Shown here: in pieces, positions 53,417 through 63,775 of the stretch
How positions within the stretch are numbered: the stretch's first letter is position 1
How the letters are laid out: each line of letters starts with the position of its first letter
Assembly: GCA_943138885.2 (NCBI GenBank)
Contig: OW964555.2
Coordinates: forward strand, 47,306,459-47,370,458
DNA: 64,000 bases
Source of the DNA: Tholera decimalis
Lineage: Eukaryota > Arthropoda > Insecta > Lepidoptera > Noctuidae
Direction of reading: 5' to 3'
Position numbers and translations under genes: made by a program
The notes under the pieces: model-generated
The model's input: only the letters and a program-made list of their open reading frames with translations
What the model was told of the DNA's origin: nothing
The model's database searches: none

Positions 53417-54310
53417 CCCCTAAACTATAATAGCAATATTTCAATCGTCAATCGAAATTGCTGTCGATAGCCTACGTTAGTGGATCTGCACAAGCACATC
53501 ACTAATTCGTCGCAAGAAGTGGCGGCCTCACTACGCGATGAATCCGCGTAATACAGTTTCGTATGTTATTTTTACATTGCTTGTCCAGTTACTTAGTGAC
53601 GAACTCAGGTAGTGGTTAAGGAGCAATGTATTTATAGCAAAAGTAGTACAGTCGTTCTGATATTTGAAAACAAAAATAACATAGTAAAACCAAGAAATAT
53701 TTTACGATTTATTGTTTTTCATGATTTTAAAGACAAATATTGTAAAATACTTGTACTTACAGATGGTAAGTGATTCCATGATTCACATAGTTTTGATTTT
53801 GGCTTCGGTTTTTACAAGATACCACAGAACAACTCGGCTTTCATATATGTTATCACGATCGCCTTCGAAAGCGCACTAGTTCGCGGAGACGGCCACTTGC
53901 CTGAGACATGAGCCCTGTGGCCATGTCGCGCGGACACCGATACGCCCCCTTACCACTTCTCCTATATTTTTGATTTCTGTGGGTCAGGCCCTCTCTTTCT
54001 AAACAGTGTAACCTTAATTTTATTTTACCTAGGACATTACGGTGTATTTAATTAATATATCCACATCCCTGTTCTCTTTTAGACTTAGCTCTTTTAAAAA
54101 TTGATGAAAGATGCGTATAATAAATTACGAAAGAAGCTGTTTGTTACAGTGTGAAAGTTAGGAAGTTCCTGATTTATTAAATTTGGCTGTTTGTCATTTT
54201 CAATCACGCTAAAAGTCCTAGGTCGTATACTTATGTACATAATTTTGCATGGAAATGAGTATAGACTATGACCAGTACGAAAGTTTAGTTCCTGTAGCAA
54301 TACGAAATTA
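53417..54310. other. Intergenic DNA, no gene seen
   Basis: No exon or repeat boundary recognised. A 68-codon minus-strand frame (54300-54094) shows no domain. Confidence 0.5.
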
Positions 54311-54321
54311 ATGATAGATAC

Positions 54322-54640
54322 TAATGACGCGGCCGAGGCCGAACCAGGAAGAGATGGCGAGACGACCTGGACGCCTACCGCAAGGGCAGGTTTGAGGTGG
54401 CTCAGGATATCTGGAAGGGTTTGGGTGAGGCCTTTGCCCAGCAGTGGGACAGGGCTGGCTACTAAAAATATATGTGCGGAAGACTGGAAACTAACTTATT
54501 GTGTATGTAGCGTAAAAACGAAAAGGGGTTGTTGACCAATCCAACTAGCTTATTTTGTGCCACTGTTGGGCAAAAGCCTCGCTCCCCCTTTTCCACACAA
54601 TTCTGTCTTTTGCTAGAGTAGGCCAGTCCTTTCGGGTTGT
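54322..54640 (+). pseudogene. LINE ORF C-terminal and 3' fragments
   Basis: Frames on the plus strand read RDDLDAYRKGRFEVAQDIWK and LGEAFAQQWDRAGY then stop (near 54465), the usual end of a lepidopteran LINE ORF2. The sequence that follows (54545-54640, gtgccactgttgggcaaaagcctc) looks like an antisense LINE 3' region. Both are short and dead. Confidence 0.6.
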
Positions 54641-54747
54641 TGTACTCATAATTTTATTAACATCAACTCTTACTATGGGAGCAATCATAAAATCGCAAAA
54701 AAGAAATTAAGTAGTTGTTTCATTTATTTGTAGATCATATAAAAAGT

Positions 54748-54820
54748 CATCTTATGCATCATTTTCATTATATTTCTTTCATTTCTTTAGTGAAATATAA
54801 TGAAAATGATACACAAGATG
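54748..54820. repeat. 29-bp imperfect hairpin
   Basis: Arms 54748-54776 and 54792-54820 (catcttatgcatcattttca and its near complement) with a few mismatches and a 15-nt loop. May be a small foldback element. Confidence 0.55.
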
Positions 54821-55128
54821 TCTTTTTTATAGATTTCTGAGTAAGTCTGTGTTAAGGTTTTTACCAATGTGGAATTTTTAATATTATGTATTTTCATCTA
54901 AATTAATTACGGGGCTATAATAAGAACGATAATATGTATGAAACCTCAAAAAAGAAACAAAAACACTTTCTAAATTAAAATCATTAAGTAACTTTTCTAT
55001 TAAACATGACTAAATATCATTGCTCTGTGTAGTTTCTGTCTTTTACCTCGTAAATCACTGAGTATATTTTCTATGTGAGTCTTTAAGTGAGCACGTATAC
55101 CGTATACGCATGTTAAAAAATGAATGTG

Positions 55129-56805
55129 CTATTTTTTAATAAGTGTCTTTAATTTTAGATTGCTTCTGCAGTATTTTTCTTTCGTTGATTTTATTTTCAA
55201 CTGCACGCCCCTATCAATCTTCGTAGGGACGTGGGTTTCACTGTTGACCTAAAACAAGAAAAGTGTGAAATCAGAACAAAATTTTATTTTATTAATTCGT
55301 TTGACTGTATTATTCAAATAGTTATTATACTAGTTGTGCCCCATGATTTCACCCACATTCCTCCACTCCTGAGGATCGTAGCGTGATGTAATATAGCTTT
55401 CCTAAAGTGGGTTAAGAAAATGCAAAAGGGTATATACTTAATATTAATTTTAGTCAAAGGGAAACTTACAAGTAACTTTTTAAGATTGCTTATATTTTCA
55501 AGAATTTTTCGACCTTGTTTTTTACTGGTTTGGTCTTTAACATTGCAACCAGCACGTTTCACTCCCGTTTCCTTAAAAGAATAACTTTCATAAGTGCCAG
55601 AACTAGTACTTGGTACAGCCAGAGCACCTATTTGTACCATAGACTCTTCATGTAATGAACTTGCTCTCTGAAAATTATTATATATTTTACAAAATATTGC
55701 CTTTAATCACATATATGAAAAATTAAAAAAAAAAAAAAAAAATAACATGTAATATAGATAATCAAATGTTTACCTTGCAAGATGATATTTCTTGATTTAT
55801 TATTAAGCCTGCAATACTTGTTGGCCGAGCCTAGACCAACGCGAGCCTAAACAAATTGACACAAGGCAAGCGTTACTGTCTAGACGTTCGGCAAGTTTGA
55901 AGGAAGCCAATGCAAATGGCCAATATAGACGAGTTTTGAGGAGACGCCCACATGTTGGGCGCTGTTAATTTCTATTGGCCGAGCGCGCGCGAGCGCCTTT
56001 GATTTGTGCAGAAAAACCAACACCGCTCCGAAGTGAGGCAAGTGATCGCGAGCAACTGCAAGTTCTCACAAGCTACGTCAAATGAGGTCTATACACGTTG
56101 GCACTTGTCTATACGCAACCAACTAGGCAAGTGACACCGAGCCATAGCAAGACAAGGCAAATATACCATTTACATGTTGGTATTGGCTTTCACTCTACAA
56201 CGCTCGGCCAACATGTATTGCAGGCTTTATAGTAGGAACTGCTGTTTGTTTTAAGCGCCTTGTTGAATCATAATCTGATTCTTGAAAATGCAAATTGCAA
56301 ATCCTTGTACTTTCATAAAACTTCATTTTCAGTGGTACAATGGATAACCACAATTTTCTCTGAGCACTATTTTTGGGAAATCTGAAACAAAATATTTTAT
56401 GATTATTATACATTAATGTTAAAAAAACGAGAAAACAAAAACTAGAAGTACTAAAGAAAAAAGTCTGCGAGTATGATAATGGCTGTATAATTATATAATG
56501 GTCCCACGGAAAGTCCCAGAAATATCCTCAATATGGTCAAACTACTTCAGTATGAGTTCTAATAAACTAAAATAAATAAAGTTCCATTAAGTCCATGAAA
56601 TTCAATGTAAAACTATTTGGTCTTTACATAGTTATCATTAACTAATATGTTAAAATCATTGGTCAAGCGTTTTATGAAGTAATTAACTGAAAATACAAAG
56701 AAATATGTTTACAATTATTTTGTGTCAAAAATCACGATTTAAACACTTACGCGTGAAATCTCATATCACCTCCTGGACACCGCGTACTGCACAAGTTTGC
56801 ACCAT
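55129..56805 (-). pseudogene. THAP-domain protein gene disrupted by a MITE
   Basis: Four exons on the minus strand: 56805-56751, 56381-56227 continuing at 55802-55774, 55667-55470, and 55248-55129 (TAG). Splice ends are GT/AG. Exons 1-2 give a C2CH THAP zinc finger: MVQTCAVRG, then CPGGDMRFHA, FPKNSAQRKLWL, RICNLHFQESDYDS and AVPTI. THAP proteins bind DNA. Exon 1 needs one extra base between CGG and TGT to link CAVRG with CPGG. Exon 2 is cut by the MITE at 55806-56226; removing it and one TTA restores an open frame in phase with exon 3. Exons 3-4 read open and end LKLKTLIKK, basic and helix-like. Expected length is about 185 residues. Insertion plus frame lesion make this copy likely nonfunctional. 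Confidence 0.8.
55806..56226. mobile_element. 421-bp Harbinger-type MITE inside THAP exon 2
   Basis: Inverted ends agcctgcaatac(t/a)tgttggc at 55806 and 56226, flanked by TTA at 55803-55805 and 56227-56229. The interior contains several short inverted motifs with ccaac and gttgg but no ORF. Read through from the THAP exon it adds about ten residues before a stop. Confidence 0.9.
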
Positions 56806-56942
56806 TACTTCAATTATAACATTGATTACCGACAAATATCTCAAACGAATCTGTGAACCGCAAAGTAAACCAAAGAGAATGTAATACACTATGTTTTAAA
56901 GTAAGCAACCGCCATATTGGCAAGATTTATGTTGAAATAATA

Positions 56943-58569
56943 CACTTCTGGACACATCTATTGGCCCACCTTGTATTTTCAGTTTCGTTTGGTCCTAGCT
57001 AAAATTTTATATTAGGTCGAGCAAAAAGTTTTTATGCAGTTTTGAACCTGGCACATTCACAATTTCATTCAATAGTCTTTTTTTGAATTTCGAACACAGA
57101 ATTTAAAGAAACAAAAGACAATTTGGAGCCTGTTTGTTGATATCAAACAATCGAATACTAAGAAAACTTGGTTTTATTGGTTTACTTGGATTTAATTCTT
57201 GAAAAAGTGATTGATATCTTTGCTTTTGCAACAAACATTACTTATTCTTAACATTAAGGTGAGGTTCTATCAATAATCTATGGATACTTCACCTGAAGTC
57301 GCCGCCCAAGCTGTGGCACTTATTCAGGCCGGACACAGCCAAAGAAACGTGAGTGCTCAACTTAATTTAAGTCGATCTGCGGTCCGAAATGTTTATCGGA
57401 GGTACCTAGAGACTTGCGGTTTTGTTCGTCGCCAAAGAAGGCCACGATCTCGGGTCACAACTGAAAGGCAGGATCGATTCATCGTGACGACCAGCTTGAG
57501 AAATCGTCACCTTACCTCCATTGAGATACAAAACCAACTTCGCGACTTCCACGGAGTATCTGTGAGCGCTCGAACTGTTCGGAGAAGGTTAAAAGAACGC
57601 GATATGGTACCACACAAGCCAGCTAATGGGCCCAAACTAAAGCGAGCCCACCGAACAGCGCGCCTTCATTTCGCACGCAGTCATTTAAATTGGACACAGC
57701 AAGATTGGAGCCGTGTACTCTTTTCTGATGAGTCTAAAATTGTGTTACATGGCAATGATGGAAGGAAGAAGGTCTACCGGCGTAAGGGAGAGCGTTTCGC
57801 ACAATGCTGCTTTGAAGAGAGGGTTGCTTATGGCGGTGGCTCATGGACTGTCTGGGGCGGTATATCCGCGAGCGGCAAAACTCAACTTGAGCTTGTTACA
57901 GGACCACGGCTGCCAACATTAAATGCTGAAAGATACATTCGTGAGTGCTTAGAACCTCACGTGATACCATACGCGGACTATGTGGGCCCAAATTTCCTTT
58001 TTATGCATGATAATGCAAGAGCCCATGCGGCCGGCATCGTCAGGGAATATCTTCGGGATGTGAACATCACAGTTATGGACTGGCCAGCCAGAAGCCCAGA
58101 CATGAACCCCATTGAGCACATGTGGGACGAGCTAAAAAGGCGTGTTAGGGCTCGTCAGCCAGTTGCCCAGACGATGCAGGAGTTGAAAACTGCCATAGAA
58201 GAGGAATGGGAGATGATCCCTCAAAATTTCATAGAGCGGTTGATAAACTCTATGCCTAATCGTATGAGAGCTGTGGTAGATGCCCATGGAGGCAACACGC
58301 GTTATTAAATTAAACCTTTATTTAATAAAACATGTTTTTTATTCAAAAATTAATTGCCTTTAACAAGGCGCATATCCGACTTGTTAGGCGTAGGTCCATG
58401 TCGTATGGTATTCTGAATTCAAATTTAAAACTATACGATCGAAAAAGATGGTAAAATGTATCAGGTTTAAAACTGCATCAACAGTTTTTGTTCAATCTAG
58501 CAATCATATTTCGGTAGGGGCCATCGAAACCTAAACTCTAAGGTGGGCCAATAGATGTGTCCAGAAGTG
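56943..58569 (+). mobile_element. Intact Tc1-like transposon
   Basis: Perfect 30-bp inverted ends, starting cacttctggacacatctatt, at 56943-56972 and 58540-58569, flanked by TA on both sides. Subterminal regions are also similar in inverted orientation, near 57025-57060 and 58450-58500 (tttatgcagttttgaacctg versus a close complement). The element is 1627 bp with one open transposase gene, so it looks autonomous. It sits about 140 bp upstream of the THAP start codon. Confidence 0.95.
57280..58308 (+). CDS. Tc1-like DD34E transposase, intact
   Basis: 342 residues, the normal Tc1 length. The N-terminal paired-like DNA-binding region starts AAQAVALIQAGHSQRNVSAQ, with a second HTH near 60-115 (TSIEIQNQLRDFHGVSVSAR). 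Catalytic residues: Asp in VLFSDESKI near residue 149, Asp in FMHDNARAH near 244, and Glu in SPDMNPIEHMWDEL 35 positions later, the DD34E pattern of Tc1 transposases. The glycine-rich box GGGSWTVWGGIS is present. The protein cuts at the inverted ends and reinserts at TA. No frame break. It is related to the dead copy at 17218-18520. Confidence 0.95.
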   Translation: MDTSPEVAAQAVALIQAGHSQRNVSAQLNLSRSAVRNVYRRYLETCGFVRRQRRPRSRVTTERQDRFIVTTSLRNRHLTSIEIQNQLRDFHGVSVSARTVRRRLKERDMVPHKPANGPKLKRAHRTARLHFARSHLNWTQQDWSRVLFSDESKIVLHGNDGRKKVYRRKGERFAQCCFEERVAYGGGSWTVWGGISASGKTQLELVTGPRLPTLNAERYIRECLEPHVIPYADYVGPNFLFMHDNARAHAAGIVREYLRDVNITVMDWPARSPDMNPIEHMWDELKRRVRARQPVAQTMQELKTAIEEEWEMIPQNFIERLINSMPNRMRAVVDAHGGNTRY

Positions 58570-58593
58570 TAATATAATAATATAATATAATAT

Positions 58594-58833
58594 TCCACAA
58601 CTTTTCACACAACGCCATCTAGTCCCAAACTAAGCAAAGCTTGTGATATGGATACTAGACAACTGATAAACATACATATATATTTCTAAATACATACATA
58701 TTATAGATAAATTACACCCAGACAAAGAACAAATGACCGTGCTCATCACACAAACATTTGTCCTGGGTGGGAATCGAACCCACGACCTTGCGCATAGCAG
58801 TCAGGACCACTGACCACTATACCAACGGGCCTG
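58594..58833 (-). mobile_element. tRNA-derived SINE
   Basis: On the minus strand it begins ggcccgttggtatagtggtc (A-box region) and has ggttcgattccc as B box near 58769-58780, the internal RNA polymerase III promoter of tRNA-like heads. The body runs to 58594 and ends in a TAATA-rich tail next to the Tc1 element. The other copy is at 39045-39290. It is not a functional tRNA gene: the fold downstream of the B box is not tRNA-like. Confidence 0.85.
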
Positions 58834-59645
58834 TCAAATGTGAGGCCAATGTTGCCACGTTACCAAATCCATAGGAAATGGGATAATAATTCACTGATTC
58901 GCCAACCTTGATAAGCATTCGTGATATAGAATTTTGGATTTTTTTATTTCAGTAATCTTAGTTTAGCTTTTTATTTATCGGCACATTATTTGACAGTATT
59001 TAACATATGATTGGGTTTGTGTGGTGACTCTTTTTAAAAATTTATTAGGAGATTTTAATAACGAGATAGCAATACCACGGTCCGCACTAAAAAGAGAGGT
59101 CAGACCACAGAGAGTGAGATAGAGATACGTAGGTATTTGATTCAAGCTGTTGTTCCAAGTGTGGGCTCCATATTTATCTATACCTTCATGTTTGTGCCCA
59201 ATGACTACAGCCTGGCAAGAAAGTCCTGAAACAGAACTAGAATATTTCTTCATTGGCAACTTATCGCTCCGTTTCGGCGAGTAAGGTACAGCTTGGCAAA
59301 AAAGTCGTGAAAATAACGCTGGTGCCACTATAATGCATGATGAGTAGCCCTATCTAATACAACGAAAACGGTTTTTATACTTATTACTATTTATGTACAT
59401 AAGCGGGTCTTATAAAAAAAACACTGAAGCTCGGAAAAGCTTGGAAACATTTGGAATAATGTATGTCAACTGATTCCATATTATGTGAGGCAATTTTATA
59501 TTTTACAAGTCCCCCACATCAAATACTGTAAATAAGTGTTACAAGACTATACCCTGTTTTTTAATCTAAACTGTAGTAAGTGTTCTTTTCTTTAAGTTTT
59601 TATTTTGACAAAGATCTATAAATTAGTGTTACAGAACTTTCACTG
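58834..59645. other. Intergenic DNA, no gene seen
   Basis: A minus-strand frame of 117 codons (59328-58975) has no recognisable domain. No repeat ends were resolved. Confidence 0.5.
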
Positions 59646-59648
59646 TTA

Positions 59649-59792
59649 GGCAGTGCGCGCACTGGGTTGCGTTTTGGAAACGCAAAATTTGTGAAGTATG
59701 GAGTGTCATAGAAGTGCGCGCACTGCGGTCAGTCTACCGGTGCGGTAGAACTACCGGAATTGCGGCCACCGCAAGGCAGTGCGCGCACGGCC
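59649..59792. mobile_element. 144-bp Harbinger-type MITE
   Basis: Inverted ends ggc(a/c)gtgcgcgcactg at 59649 and 59792, flanked by TTA (59646-59648, 59793-59795). A third gtgcgcgcactg core lies at about 59719. It lies some 490 bp upstream of the sirtuin-like start codon. Confidence 0.82.
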
Positions 59793-59795
59793 TTA

Positions 59796-60286
59796 TGTAT
59801 CAATAATCCTGTTGACGAACCGACTGTAGAAAATTGCACCGTAGGCCCAGAGCGAGAGTATCAAATTAAAACTTCTTCAATTTATTTTTCTTAGGGAGCG
59901 TTTGGCATTTAGCTAGCACTGTGCCCATACAACATACACAACACTTATGGACTCCATAGACGTCATGTGTGTCGTCTATAATTATGGACAGGCACCAGGT
60001 TCTGGGCAAAGTAATTGAATAATCTTAAAAGCCTTATTAGCCAAATCAAACAATTCCAAAAAAAAATTACACATGACAGCAGACACAAATGCAGCGTCGT
60101 CAAAATTATTAAGAATCTGTGCTCGTGTGTCTCACGCACGAATGGCAAACGGCGAGAACTTTGATTGTTTACGAGTGCTGTGATCGACCGTAGGCTCTGA
60201 ACGACATGTGTAAAAGGCCGGAGCTGGCGAGCGGTAGGAGTCATCGGGGGAACCGGTCGCGGAGCGGGCGCGGCCAGTAGCCGGCC
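59796..60286 (+). promoter_or_regulatory. Upstream region of the sirtuin-like gene
   Basis: Composition becomes GC-rich in the last 120 bases before the ATG. No TATA box is clear. It presumably holds the promoter and 5' UTR, whose limits cannot be set here. Confidence 0.4.
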
Positions 60287-60514
60287 ATGTCGGACCGCGG
60301 CGGAGTCCGGTCCAGCGCGCGCCTGAGCGGCGACAGCGCGACGCCTGCCCCGTCGCCCGCGTGCCGCGGCCGGCCGGTGTCGAGCGCGGCGGCGGCGGCG
60401 CTGCGGCGCGCGCGGGCGGCCGAGCGCGCCGCCGAGGTGGAGGACAGCCCGCGCGTGCTGCGCGACAAGTGCCGCCGCCTCGCGCGCGCGCTCCGGAATG
60501 CCAAACATCTAGTG
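60287..60514 (+). CDS. Sirt7: Sirtuin-7-like protein, first coding exon
   Basis: From the ATG at 60287 the exon gives about 76 residues: MSDRGGVRSSARLSGDS, an Ala/Arg-rich stretch (AAAAALRRARAAERAAEVED), then SPRVLRDKCRRLARALRNAK and HLV at the likely donor (gtgact after 60514). The last part matches the segment just before the NAD-binding YTGAGIS motif of class IV sirtuins, nuclear NAD-dependent deacylases; the preceding AAER...D-P pattern also fits SIRT7. The next exon with YTGAGIS is not in the following 3.5 kb, which is filled with transposon sequence. GC content is high, as in many first exons. SIRT6 is the alternative. Confidence 0.7.
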
Positions 60515-60953
60515 GTGACTACCTCTCTGCTCTTACTATTTAAGATTTCATTTAAGTCAAAGCAGGTAGAACATTAGTAGAATGATGAGACTCGAGTTGA
60601 TTCCTCAATAAAAGACTGAGGATTTTTATTGTGGCTATAGTATGTAGGTTGCCAAGGTAGTAGACTTGATGCGATGAGATAGTATTTGTTGCAGAACAGT
60701 TTACATGAGCCGACAGTTCCTCCTTTATCAAAAATGTGATACACCATTGCCATTATAACATAAAGATTACTAAACAATACCCCCTAAGACGACCCACTGA
60801 CCCTTAAGTGCTTCTCTTGGAATAATATAACCCTCGTGTTAGGAATAAGCTTTTATATCGCACCCCCGGTGCGAGACTGTCACTTATACAAAAATGCAAT
60901 TTTTCAGAAGCATTTATTACTACAACATCAACTTTTAACTTTCTCTTGAATTA

Positions 60954-61590
60954 ATAATTACTACTTAATATAGTAAAAAAGATACTATATGATTATTTTA
61001 AACCTCCCAACCCCCTCAGAAGAGACGTTGTAGCACTAACAAAAAATTATAACTGTAATTATGTCACACTGAGTTAAAAAGAAAACAAGACCAAATTGTT
61101 TACTTAGTTTTATTTTAAACCACAAATATGCACTGTTATTGGCGTAAGAAATAAAATAAGTCTAAATTCTATACAATAAACATAAGAAACTTTTGTACTT
61201 CTTAACATTTCTACAGAAGTGTAGTACAAATAGAATAAAAAATCAAATAGTAAATAGGGCAACAAAGAAATAACAATCTCATATAGGACGAAATGAGAAT
61301 GTTACGTAAGTATGTATACAAAACATGTTAGAGTAGGTTAAAACTTCAGTAAATATTTACCTACAAGTAAAATTAGAAGAGATAGTCCAACATATGTAAC
61401 CTATGCTCCTAGTCTAGTTACTATCTGAATACTAAGTTTAATCAGACTTGTGAAATCACAGCAAGTTAATCACCTATAACTTTAATAATTCTTATTTGCG
61501 TAGTATTAAAAAAAGCCTTAATTAAATAATTAAAACGATTAACATAATTGTACTTCAATATTTTGTTGACACGTATTAAAAGTTAAATAA
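60954..61590. other. AT-rich interior of the transposon
   Basis: Noncoding AT-rich sequence between the left inverted repeat and the end of the transposase remnant. Nothing else recognised. Confidence 0.5.
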
Positions 61591-61591
61591 A

Positions 61592-63016
61592 ATTAAATGA
61601 GATCTTTATAGAACTTTTCATAGTATTTTGGTACTATGTTTGTCTCTACCAAATTCAAAAGGTCACGCTTCTTGCGTTCTGTAATAGCAATCTGCGAGGT
61701 ATACGCTGGTTTCAAAGCGATCTCGTTTATACTTGGTACATTACCTCGATCTCGACGTAAGTTCTTTCTATTTGGTTCTGTTACAGCTTTGGCCTCTTCT
61801 CAGTTTTCAGTTTTGTATGTTGTTCGAAATTTATTAATTGGCGCAATTTTTAATAAACTTAATATTCATAATCTCGCTAACTTTAATTGCATCCCTGTTA
61901 ACATTTTTACTTATGTTAAAATTTATGTTATCTGTCAAGATCAAAATCAAAATCCTTAAGATCAAAGAAATCGCTGTAGTTCATTTCTCTCACCAAAAAT
62001 GGTTTTCCTGTCTTCTTCGCTCCTCGTATTATGGATATGTATTGTTCAGGAACATACATAGGGCCAGATTTTTTGGCTCCAGTGATGGCTTTTGATTACT
62101 GAATGTGCTGTGTCGCCTTCGTTTTGTGTATGCCCACGAATCAAGAAGTTATGTTGTATTGAATTTATGTTTAATTTTGTAATCGCGAAGTAGTACATTG
62201 CAAATACGAATTGGTTTTTTTGCTGACCACAGCAATTATCTGAAAAAAAAAATTACCTCACAGCCAGGATATTTATTAGCAACTTCTACCAAATATGAAT
62301 ATACACAAGATCCTATCTCAATAGATCCCCTGCTGCCCAAGCCTTCATGCCAAAAATAGCATGTAGTTTCTCGCTCTTTTGCATTGGAAGTCGTGAAATT
62401 GTAGCAATTAAGCCTAGATTTGTAAAAAAGCCGATGAATTTCCTAAAGGGCATGGCAAGACGGCTTGTAAGTCGTACGTACATACGATCTTTGTGCTTTG
62501 AGGATCTTGACATTCTTTCATATCTCGTATCTTTTTGAACTCTACTCAAGCTCTTTTCTTCTTGGTGAACCTTGTAACTGACATTTAATTTTACTTTTTC
62601 TTCTTCTGGTGCATTTTCGTATGCAACGCATTGGTCACAAAGGTCTTTTTTCGGCCTAAAAAAGCCAATATTATCATGATTAAAAATGCACTGATAGGCG
62701 TCGTAATTAACAGCTGGCTTATTATTTTGTAAGACGACCCACTGACCTGTTTCTGAACTTCAAAATAGTTTCTGTGCAATTCTGCGATTGTTAAACCACC
62801 GTCAATAAATAGCCTACTTGTGTTTGCCCTAAGATAGTGGCTTCCTACTTTCAGAAAAGATTCAATATGATCTTTGATGGCTTTTATCATTTCACTGTCC
62901 AATTTGCAATGATTTCCGTGTTTCCCTCGCTGGTCTTCGGGAATGATACCGTCATTGAGGTTTTTAGCATCAATAACAGTCCGTATAGTCCTTGGTGAAA
63001 TACCCAAGGTGTCCAA
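61592..63016 (-). pseudogene. Transposase-like protein with CxxC motif, broken
   Basis: On the minus strand the N-terminal part (63016-62750) reads GISPRTIRTVIDAKN, then PEDQRGKHGNH and IKDHIESFLKVGSHYLRANT. After a frame shift near 62715 it continues as NHDNIGFFRPKKDLCDQC, VAYENAPEEEKV and VQKDTRYERMSRSSKHKDRM. Further pieces near 62030-61970 (KKTGKPFLVREMNYSDFFDL) and 61785-61592 (NVPSINEIALKPAYTSQ, NIVPKYYEKFYKDL) match the end of a protein type I associate with insect DNA transposons. The central catalytic part is missing or unreadable. I cannot name the superfamily. Confidence 0.6.
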
Positions 63017-63433
63017 ATCAAAAAAATCTTATGTCACAATTTACCTTAGTAACAGTGTAGCTCCAAGACACACTTGCACTTGCGGGGGGACCACTCACAA
63101 CTGAACAATAACACGATGTTGCTCCCAGTCCCAGCGTCGCTGTGTTTCGCGCCAAAACCACAATGACACTCGCGCCCTCATACGGAAACTATGTGTACTA
63201 CGAAAGTAACGTTATCACACCAAGTGAAGGGGTGCTTTAGGACAGTTATTACATATTTAACTCATTATTGCAATTTTTGCATAAGTGACAGTCTCGCTCC
63301 GGGGGTGCGATATAATAACTAAAATGAAAATTGTTTTACTAAATCTTATTGTACATTAATAGTTCAGTAAAAGTTAATAATTCAAAATGTGCACCAACAG
63401 TCTAAGACAATGTTGGGTCACTGGGTCGTCTTA

Positions 63434-63530
63434 TTTATTTATTAAAACTTTATGCAACACAAAATGTACGAAGGCGGACTTAATGCTATAGGCATTCTCT
63501 ACCAGTCAACCATGGGTGGTGAAGAGATAA
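63434..63530 (-). mobile_element. LINE 3'-end fragment
   Basis: The minus strand reads ...gtagagaatgcctatagcat and ends in a TAAATAAATA-type tail at 63434. It abuts the outer inverted repeat of the preceding element. Confidence 0.5.
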
Positions 63531-63775
63531 CATGGCAGGTGCATAAAAAAAATAAACTAAGTAGATCTAGACACGCGGGAGCGTGTCAAGCCAAGTACTG
63601 GCTATATATTGAGACTGGCGAGATACATATGTGTTCCAAATTTTATAAACATATCTCAAACGGTTATTTAGATATTAACGTCCAAAAATCGTCATTTTTA
63701 TGACTGACCTATAGATCAAAACTATAACCCAGTTCCAGATGACCTAGAAAGTTCAAATTTGGCATGCAGATAGGT

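Larger units (their letters stand above)
60785..63433. mobile_element. DNA transposon of unidentified superfamily, nested in a MITE-like unit
   Basis: Two inverted pairs are present. The outer pair is taagacgacccactgaccc at 60785-60803 and its complement at 63415-63433 with one mismatch. The inner pair begins tcgcacccccgg(t/a)gcgaga near 60858 and 63310, over 40 bp, flanked by tata on both sides (60854-60857, 63311-63314). The inner element carries a minus-strand transposase pseudogene. The outer pair may be an older MITE into which the inner element jumped. The core of the outer repeat occurs a third time at 62730-62747. Confidence 0.7.

Noticed and set aside
54094..54300. 68-codon minus-strand frame as a gene
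   Set aside because: No domain, no splice partners. It may be part of an old LINE 3' region but that could not be shown.
58768..58833. Functional tRNA gene
   Set aside because: A and B boxes are present, but they belong to a SINE head with a second copy at 39045-39290. The sequence beyond the B box does not form an acceptor stem.
58975..59328. 117-codon minus-strand open frame
   Set aside because: Starts with ATG but shows no domain or repeat homology I recognise and is flanked by transposons. It could be real but cannot be supported.
60241..60508. Minus-strand Arg/Ala-rich frames opposite the sirtuin exon
   Set aside because: Antisense shadows of a GC-rich exon. The plus strand has the sirtuin-like motif and a donor site.
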